From a virus, in IMG/VR virus record IMGVR_UViG_3300043410_000643, positions 1-33,285 of that record: a stretch of DNA of 33,285 nucleotides, one strand, 5' to 3'. Of this stretch, positions 28,166-33,285 are shown piece by piece; within the stretch, counting starts at the first letter, position 1; every line of letters begins with the position of its first letter. Below the pieces are notes generated by a model. The model did not search any database, was not told the origin of the DNA, and saw only the letters and a list, made by a program, of their open reading frames with translations. The position numbers and the translations under genes are program-made.

Positions 28166-30415
28166 TTAGCTTACGAGAGCGATGTTTTTAGCTGTGCCAG
28201 CATAGTTTGTGAATGGCAGGTATGTACTGGAAACCAAACTAATTCTGTCATAGACGTTGGCATATGTATAAAACGGAAAATATGCTGCAGCACTTGTTCC
28301 GCTTGTTCCAGAATATCCGCTGTAACCGCTGTATCCAGACGTTCCAGCAGGTCCTGTAGCGCCTGAATAGCCAGAGATGCCAGATGCTCCATTAGCCCCC
28401 GAGTAACCGCTATAGCCAGATTGACCATAAGCAATCAGGTTGGCAGAGAAGTATGTACCGCTACTGTCGCTACTGCCTTTTTGCAAGACTTGGCTAGTGG
28501 TGTTGGATGTGTAAGCAGTGAAGTCAACATAGTCTGTTGAGCCATTCAAATACACAATTCGTGTACCACCCTGAGACAAGCCATTGGCAGTCATCACTGA
28601 GTCTTGATAAATACCAAAAGTGTTGCCGTTTTTACGAGCTTGAATGTTTGTCTGACCAGTGGATAAAACACCAGTTGCCCACCAACCTTGCAATGTGATG
28701 CTGTAGTAACCAGCTACGTTTGGCGTAAAGCGTTTTGTTGATGGATCCCACCAGTTCTTTGGATCAAATGTGTCAACAAAAGAAATTAACGTATCTGAAC
28801 CAGATGTGATTGTTTGATCAGTGCTTAAAGAACCACCAGCCAAATATGTACTGGCAGTCAGTTGACCACCATCTTGACCGCTATAACCAGAGTATCCTGA
28901 ATATCCAGATGCACCTGTAGCACCTGTCGCTCCAGTGGCTCCGGAATAGCCAGAGATACCGCTTGCTCCGTTGATACCTGAATAACCGCTATAGCCAGAA
29001 GCGCCAGTAGCACCACTGTATCCCGAATAACCAGAAGCTCCAGTAGCGCCATTGATACCAGAATAGCCGCTATAACCGCTTATTCCTGACCCGCTATACC
29101 CAGAGTAGCCAGAAGCGCCAGAAGCGCCAGAAGCGCCTACAGCCCCGCTATAGCCAGAATAGCCACTAATGCCGCTATACCCAGATTGGGTGTACATGAC
29201 TTGAGACAAGTTAACAATGACACCGGGGGTTTCTGGAACGCCATCGTAGGCCGCAATGGTTTCAATAGAAACCTGTGTGCTATCAGTTTTCCACCACAAC
29301 TCGACGTAGTCATTTACACCAGTTGAAGTGCCGATAAAGTCAACAGTAGCTACTGAATAACCATAATCACTTGCGTCTTTACGAGCAGGGACAAAGAAAC
29401 GTGTATTGCTATCAGGGTAGTTTGAGCCGTTGTATTTCAGCCAAATATCAGCGTAATGAATGGCATTATCAGTGTTCACCAACTGAATGGAGAACGTCAT
29501 CTTGTAAGTGCCGGGATTATGAATTACAAGTTGACCAGTTCCAGAAAGCGCAATACCCACAGCAGATGTTGTGCTGCCAATTGCAATTACTTGATTGGTT
29601 GCAGAACCAGTTTGATCTGTCGTATCAAAGAAAGCGCCATAGTTACCAATTGCACCGCCAACACCGGGTGCGCCAGAATAACCAGAGTAACCGCTAATAC
29701 CTGAATAGCCAGAGATACCGCTGTATCCGCTATAACCAGACACACCAATGCCAGAGTAACCAGAATAACCAGACATACCAGAGCCTGAATAACCAGAAAT
29801 GCCTGAGTACCCAGAGAATCCTGAATATCCACTTACGCCAGAACCGCTGTAACCAGAAATGCCAGAAACACCACTAGCACCAGAAAATCCAGAAATTCCA
29901 CTAGCTCCAGAAAATCCAGAAATACCACTGTAGCCAGAAATGCCAGAATAACCAGATAATCCTGAACCAGAATAACCACTAATGCCGGAATAGCCTGAGA
30001 AACCAGAATAGCCGGATTGATTCACTTGACCAAATAAACCGGGCTCTGTCCAAGCCAAAGCAGCATCACTCTTGGAGTTAACCAAGGCAATAGACACCCA
30101 AATTTGATCAGGATAAGTTACAGACGTTGGAGGTTGAGAAGTCCAGCCAGATGGTGCTGTACCGCTGTTTGTTGTAAAGCTCCAAGAACCACCAGTTGGT
30201 GTTGCAGGTTGCGTTGGCGAAACCTGAAAGATGAACCATTCAAAATAAGATCCACCAAAGATAGTTCCATTCCCATACAACCCAGAAGTCTCACCTCCGG
30301 GCTGTGCAATTACAGAACCATTAGGACTCTTGCCATATAAACCGGTAGTTTCTGTACCGGGTTGAGCAATAAGAGCGCCTGTTGGACTTTGTCCATAAAG
30401 ACCGCCTGTAGCCAT
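28166..30415 (-). CDS. Collagen-like tail fibre with C1q-like heads
   Basis: 749 residues. The first 48 contain two 20-residue repeats (GLYGxSPxG...IAQPGxETxx) plus part of a third. After a polar region come Gly-X-Ser triplets at residues 134-253, 411-515 and 665-708 (GYS, GIS, GFS, GAS; almost no proline). Between them lie two similar beta-rich heads at 258-409 (NYGAFFDTTDQTGSATNQV; GTYKMTFSIQLV) and 519-664 (GYYSITLQGWW; YVDFTAYTSNTT), like C1q/TNF jelly rolls. The C-terminal 40 residues end in a short polar tip. A trimeric rod-and-head host-binding fibre is the natural reading. Confidence 0.82.
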   Translation of the reverse strand: MATGGLYGQSPTGALIAQPGTETTGLYGKSPNGSVIAQPGGETSGLYGNGTIFGGSYFEWFIFQVSPTQPATPTGGSWSFTTNSGTAPSGWTSQPPTSVTYPDQIWVSIALVNSKSDAALAWTEPGLFGQVNQSGYSGFSGYSGISGYSGSGLSGYSGISGYSGISGFSGASGISGFSGASGVSGISGYSGSGVSGYSGFSGYSGISGYSGSGMSGYSGYSGIGVSGYSGYSGISGYSGISGYSGYSGAPGVGGAIGNYGAFFDTTDQTGSATNQVIAIGSTTSAVGIALSGTGQLVIHNPGTYKMTFSIQLVNTDNAIHYADIWLKYNGSNYPDSNTRFFVPARKDASDYGYSVATVDFIGTSTGVNDYVELWWKTDSTQVSIETIAAYDGVPETPGVIVNLSQVMYTQSGYSGISGYSGYSGAVGASGASGASGYSGYSGSGISGYSGYSGINGATGASGYSGYSGATGASGYSGYSGINGASGISGYSGATGATGATGASGYSGYSGYSGQDGGQLTASTYLAGGSLSTDQTITSGSDTLISFVDTFDPKNWWDPSTKRFTPNVAGYYSITLQGWWATGVLSTGQTNIQARKNGNTFGIYQDSVMTANGLSQGGTRIVYLNGSTDYVDFTAYTSNTTSQVLQKGSSDSSGTYFSANLIAYGQSGYSGYSGANGASGISGYSGATGPAGTSGYSGYSGYSGTSGTSAAAYFPFYTYANVYDRISLVSSTYLPFTNYAGTAKNIALVS
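28292..28423 (-). repeat. Gly-X-Ser triplet block 3
   Basis: A shorter block of about 15 triplets after the second head, including GPA (the rare proline) and ending GTSGTS before the C-terminal tip. Confidence 0.8.
28871..29185 (-). repeat. Gly-X-Ser and Gly-Ala-Thr triplet block 2
   Basis: About 35 triplets with more GAT, GAS and GIN members than block 1, placed between the two C1q-like heads. Codons are again nearly repetitive, so expansion or loss by slippage or recombination is likely. Confidence 0.85.
29657..30016 (-). repeat. Gly-X-Ser triplet block 1
   Basis: About 40 triplets coded by near-identical nonamers such as CCAGAATAA/CCAGAGATA on the plus strand. X is mostly Tyr, Ile or Phe. 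The run is broken at a few SG-SGxSG offsets that shift the triplet phase. Confidence 0.85.
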
Positions 30416-30424
30416 CTTTGATCC

Positions 30425-31411
30425 TTACTTAAAGGTGTAGCGATAGTCGCGTGGTTGCCACTCAGATGTGAGATGCTGATCCCCACCCTTCCAACGGCCT
30501 TTGTTGTATTGGTCTTCAATCAAACCATAAGACTCATCCAAACGAGCCAACCATTTCTGAGCTTCGTCTGTGTTTTTGTTCTTGTCGTAGTACGCCCACA
30601 ATGTGCCGTACAGGTAACCTTCAGGGAACGATGCCAGCACAGCGTTGTTTTGCACGATTGGATCGAGCAAGTCTGCTGTTGGGCCAAACAAGAATGGGAA
30701 TGTGCGGATGTAGTAAGCCTTGATGTTTACGCCTTCACCGGGATTAGGAGTGAACACATAGTTAGGGCCAACTTCAGAGAACGAGCCACGAATCACGCGA
30801 GGCACACCAAATGGACGAACATACAGTTGGTCAATCATGCGACGACGAATGATCTCGCGGTCACCAACACGGTCATACATGATCCAAGGACCCATGCTGG
30901 CAGCAGGTGTGCCGGGTTCTACTTGAGAGTTAGGTGTCTCTTGGAAAAACAACACAGGAATGTTCATGTCGGCTGGGATTTCAGCCATGCCTTCAGCATT
31001 TGTTGTCAAGAATGTTGGGTCGTCGCCATATGGATTGGTACGCAGACCGGGCAACTCCAATGTACGCATCTTCAGTTCAGCAAGCTGAATGCAAGCCTGA
31101 ATCTCAATAGAAGAAGGCGTTGGCAACATCAAAATTGTCTTGGGATACGTTGCATCAGCCCATGTGCCATCAGGGTCCGACACTGTGATGGTCGTGCTTG
31201 AAACGTCCAAGATTGCTGTGAATGGCAACATGGCAGAAGTGCCAATAAAGTCACCAGCCATCAACAAAGAAGTGGGGTCTGTAGCGACAGTCAAAACACC
31301 AGTTGTGGCATTAAATGACGATGCAGTAATACCAGAACTTTTAGGAATAGCCCCTACCATTTGTGCCACACGACTGACTAATGCGTTGGCAGATTGAATG
31401 AACAGGGACAT
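30425..31411 (-). CDS. Head-tail adaptor-like protein
   Basis: 328 residues. The head IQSANALVSRVAQMVGA is helical and ends in strands VSSTTITVSDPDGTW. The middle has PTPSSIEIQACIQLAELKMRTLELPGL; the C-terminal part FPFLFGPTADLLDPIVQNNAVLASFPEG then YGTLWAYYDKNKNTDEAQKW resembles adaptor/tail-tube proteins of SU10/kuravirus-like podoviruses. These join the portal to the tail nozzle. Its place downstream of the capsid gene supports this. Homology was recognised by pattern, not computed. Confidence 0.7.
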   Translation of the reverse strand: MSLFIQSANALVSRVAQMVGAIPKSSGITASSFNATTGVLTVATDPTSLLMAGDFIGTSAMLPFTAILDVSSTTITVSDPDGTWADATYPKTILMLPTPSSIEIQACIQLAELKMRTLELPGLRTNPYGDDPTFLTTNAEGMAEIPADMNIPVLFFQETPNSQVEPGTPAASMGPWIMYDRVGDREIIRRRMIDQLYVRPFGVPRVIRGSFSEVGPNYVFTPNPGEGVNIKAYYIRTFPFLFGPTADLLDPIVQNNAVLASFPEGYLYGTLWAYYDKNKNTDEAQKWLARLDESYGLIEDQYNKGRWKGGDQHLTSEWQPRDYRYTFK

Positions 31412-31420
31412 AGGACTTCC

Positions 31421-31927
31421 TTACTTTGTCGGTATAGCTGGATTATATGGGAGTGGGATCTTTCCAGTAGGGTGACAAACAAAGTCAGAATAGTATTCGT
31501 TCACGATAGCGTAGAACAAAATCTTGTCTTTCTTATCCTGCTTAATCAACTCCCACGGACGGTTGTTAAACCATTTGGAACTGATCTCATGTGCGAAGCA
31601 TTTAGGAAGCTCCATTGCGTGGAACGTACCAGCGAAGAATGGGTTATCAGTGCCATGTTGAGCATAAAACTCACGGCGTTCTTTACAACCTTGACGAATA
31701 GCCTCTACGTTTTTCTGATCGTATTGGACATATCGAACACCATCCAAAGCACCGACTTTGTAGTCAATATTGGCGGTTTTAAATGTTTGTGACCAAGTAC
31801 CAGACTTGACCTCATTAAACATTTTGTCGTTCTTGATCAAAGCCCCTTCCATACCACCTTCCAAGATACCCTTGGTGTAGTAGTCTTCATTGACTTTGGC
31901 TTCTTCGTTGTTTAAGTTCAATTCCAT
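31421..31927 (-). CDS. Hypothetical virion-region protein
   Basis: 168 residues: acidic head MELNLNNEEAKVNEDYY, then FKTANIDYKVGALDGVRYV, a basic middle (CKERREFYAQHG) and an aromatic end (KDKILFYAIVNEYYSDF). Two Cys and several Tyr/Phe. It separates the capsid-side genes from the adaptor. No family identified. Confidence 0.7.
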   Translation of the reverse strand: MELNLNNEEAKVNEDYYTKGILEGGMEGALIKNDKMFNEVKSGTWSQTFKTANIDYKVGALDGVRYVQYDQKNVEAIRQGCKERREFYAQHGTDNPFFAGTFHAMELPKCFAHEISSKWFNNRPWELIKQDKKDKILFYAIVNEYYSDFVCHPTGKIPLPYNPAIPTK

Positions 31928-31929
31928 GC

Positions 31930-32508
31930 TTATACCTTACAGTTGTCAAAATGCCAGCGGTACATGTTAGGTCCACGACCTTCATGCCCACAATTTGGGC
32001 AAGTCAAAACTTTCTGAGCTTGCTGTTTAGCATTTTCGGTCATTTTTGCGACATGCTCTTCACTCTTTGTTTTTCCTTTGTTAGCCAAAGCAATCTTTTC
32101 AGAGTGTTCTTTTGCATGAGGCCCACGAAGTTTGCCTAGCTGAGAAAGTCGAATTTGTTTACGAGTTTGCTCAGAAAGAATTGCACCCAAACGTGGGGGC
32201 GTTCTAAGTTTTAGTTTAGCTTTTTGTTTGTCAGTCCAAACATACCCAGAGCAACCTTCACCACCATCAGTTAGATTGCAAAGAGTAGTCAAATCACGAA
32301 AACACTCAATCAAAAATTTCTCATGAATAAAAGCATCTTTTTCAGATTCCCATTCAGCAAAAATCTCTACCGTGTAACCATGTTTGTTAACAATGTTGCG
32401 CCAATAGTCTGAACGACTATCTTTTTCATGAGCGCGACGACCATTCCCTTTTCCAATATAGAAAAGTTGTTTTGAATCAGCTTTGTAATGACCGTATGTG
32501 TAGTACAT
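31930..32508 (-). CDS. GIY-YIG homing endonuclease with zinc tail
   Basis: 192 residues. The GIY-YIG nuclease is read from YTYGHYKADSKQLFYIGKG (1-21), with R24/R25, E63 and CNLTDGGEG (77-85). A run of basic NUMOD-like segments follows (LSEQTRKQIRLSQLG; AKEHSEKIALANKG). The C-terminus has TCPNCGHEGRGPNMYRWHFDNC, a C2HC zinc finger (C170, C173, H186, C190). This is the usual free-standing phage homing nuclease. It sits directly after the capsid gene and its terminator, splitting an otherwise continuous structural operon. Confidence 0.9.
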   Translation of the reverse strand: MYYTYGHYKADSKQLFYIGKGNGRRAHEKDSRSDYWRNIVNKHGYTVEIFAEWESEKDAFIHEKFLIECFRDLTTLCNLTDGGEGCSGYVWTDKQKAKLKLRTPPRLGAILSEQTRKQIRLSQLGKLRGPHAKEHSEKIALANKGKTKSEEHVAKMTENAKQQAQKVLTCPNCGHEGRGPNMYRWHFDNCKV

Positions 32509-32522
32509 AAAAGTATTCTACA

Positions 32523-32548
32523 GAAAAGGAGGCCGAAGCCCCCTTCTC
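32523..32548 (-). terminator. UUCG-loop hairpin after the capsid gene
   Basis: On the minus strand an 11-pair stem (two or so G-U pairs included) closes on a TTCG loop flanked by C and G, the very stable UUCG tetraloop. Its 3-prime arm is U-rich and is followed by TGTAGAATACTTTT, but there is no long U run, so it may be a partial terminator or an mRNA stabiliser. It stands 18 bases past the capsid stop. Confidence 0.65.
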
Positions 32549-32565
32549 TAGTAGTACTATTGTAC

Positions 32566-33285
32566 TCAAGCAAGGTAGCGCTTGACCTGCGCAGCAGCGC
32601 GTGGCGATGTCACCACAGAACCAGTAGTCATAGCTGCCAAGACAGCCACACCTGCTGGGTTACGCACGATCAAAGTACCTTCCATGATGTACTGATCCAA
32701 AGAAGCGTCAGCGTTCGAGAACACTTCGTTGTTTGGACCGAGTTCACGCAAGCTACCCCACTGAACCACGTCAGGGTTCAAGAACAAGATAGAAGTGTTG
32801 TCAGAACCGGTTTGGTCCATCACCCAGCTATCGTCGATCTGGTAGGTGTAGTTGAAGTCACCTTCGTAAGTACCGATGGTGTCACCCTTGTCAGCAGGGT
32901 TGAAACGGTTGATGCTACGGCTCTGAGGGATGTTGTCAGAGATAGTAGTACGCAACGATGTAGGAACCACCATGTTGGTGATCTTGGCATTGAAGCGTTG
33001 TTCAGCAACAGTAACCAACTGCTTGTACAGCACAGGGCTGAAAGCTTGCAAAGTCACGCCAGAGCTGAAAGTGAAGTAGCCCAAACCTGCGTTAGCCAAC
33101 GAACCGTTGAAAGGTGTGTTGGTGTTAACGGCAGAAGTGGTGTCGTCACTGTCAGAATCAGCCAAGTTCAGCACCGAAGTACCGTCTGTGTCGTTACCTG
33201 AACGGGTACCGGCAAAGGCGAACAACGAACCGAAACGGCGACCGTTGTTGGGGCTAGAACCTTGGGTAGCAGCTTGACCGCTGTA
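32566..33285 (-). CDS. Major capsid protein, C-terminal part (DUF5309/SU10-like)
   Basis: Open to the right window edge; at least 239 residues are seen. The frame continues unbroken from 33285 (YSGQAATQGSS, then NNGRRFGSLFAFAGT). Hallmarks include SRSINRFNPADKGD, GTYEGDFNYTYQIDDSW, ILFLNPDVVQWGSLREL and DQYIMEGTLIVRNPAGVAV, the strand order of SU10-type DUF5309 capsid proteins. The N-terminal part and start are outside the window. An apparent start at 33225 (TTG) is an internal codon. It is the most highly expressed type of gene and is followed by the hairpin. Confidence 0.85.
   Translation of the reverse strand, partial: YSGQAATQGSSPNNGRRFGSLFAFAGTRSGNDTDGTSVLNLADSDSDDTTSAVNTNTPFNGSLANAGLGYFTFSSGVTLQAFSPVLYKQLVTVAEQRFNAKITNMVVPTSLRTTISDNIPQSRSINRFNPADKGDTIGTYEGDFNYTYQIDDSWVMDQTGSDNTSILFLNPDVVQWGSLRELGPNNEVFSNADASLDQYIMEGTLIVRNPAGVAVLAAMTTGSVVTSPRAAAQVKRYLA

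Noticed and set aside
28166-30415. CRISPR-like short repeats in the fibre gene
   Set aside because: The units are coding triplets (Gly-X-Ser) without distinct spacers of constant length.

Overview
The window is part of the genome of a tailed double-stranded DNA phage. The right end carries the C-terminal part of a major capsid protein that resembles the DUF5309/SU10-type capsid family. It is followed by an adaptor-like protein, tail fibres, a beta-propeller-like tail protein, alanine/proline-rich proteins that may be internal virion (ejection) proteins, and a lysis cassette. The short-tailed (podovirus) assignment is an inference from the capsid/adaptor pair. A Gram-negative host is indicated by the nested Rz/Rz1 spanin pair together with a GH19-type endolysin. 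Several small genes remind me of phages of Burkholderiales, so a freshwater betaproteobacterial host is plausible but unproven. No integrase, tRNA, rRNA, CRISPR array or insertion sequence was seen. Terminase and portal genes are not in the window.

Layout. (1) 1-392 is a GC-rich non-coding stretch ending in alternating purine-pyrimidine tracts and homopolymer runs. (2) 393-8471 is a leftward early/middle block of small genes: a Dps-like DUF5856 protein, a DUF1364 nuclease-like protein, winged-helix and GRP-motif DNA-binding candidates, a RuvC-like resolvase, an HNH homing-type nuclease with its own promoter, a DUF1376 replication protein containing a heptamer repeat, DUF3310 and MazG-like nucleotide-metabolism proteins, and a Cro/YdaS-like regulator. 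(3) 8472-8638 is a divergent control region with a good leftward promoter and a paired TTTACTAT motif. (4) 8639-12563 is a rightward block: an ERF single-strand annealing protein, an HNH-type nuclease, an SSB-like protein with an acidic tail, and many small coupled genes. (5) 12546-15350 (leftward) is lysis: GH19 endolysin, Rz with embedded Rz1, several small membrane proteins and a T7-type holin candidate. (6) 15354-33285 (leftward) is virion morphogenesis.

How the parts fit: the two early blocks diverge from the switch region and converge on the late operon at 12546-12563, where stop codons overlap tail to tail. ERF, the SSB-like protein, the RuvC-like resolvase and the DUF1376 protein together suggest a replication/recombination module. 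The late operon runs from capsid to lysis. A methyltransferase and a GT2-GT9 glycosyltransferase set sit among the tail genes.

Most notable: a GT9-like enzyme that appears split over two ATGA-coupled genes, its N-half fused to a GT2 enzyme; a proline-poor collagen-like (Gly-X-Ser) fibre alternating with C1q-like heads; repeated EP-AW / YTTPQQR modules shared among adjacent early genes; a 173-base out-of-frame gene overlap; a heptanucleotide array inside the replication gene; and three homing-type endonucleases placed beside essential genes.
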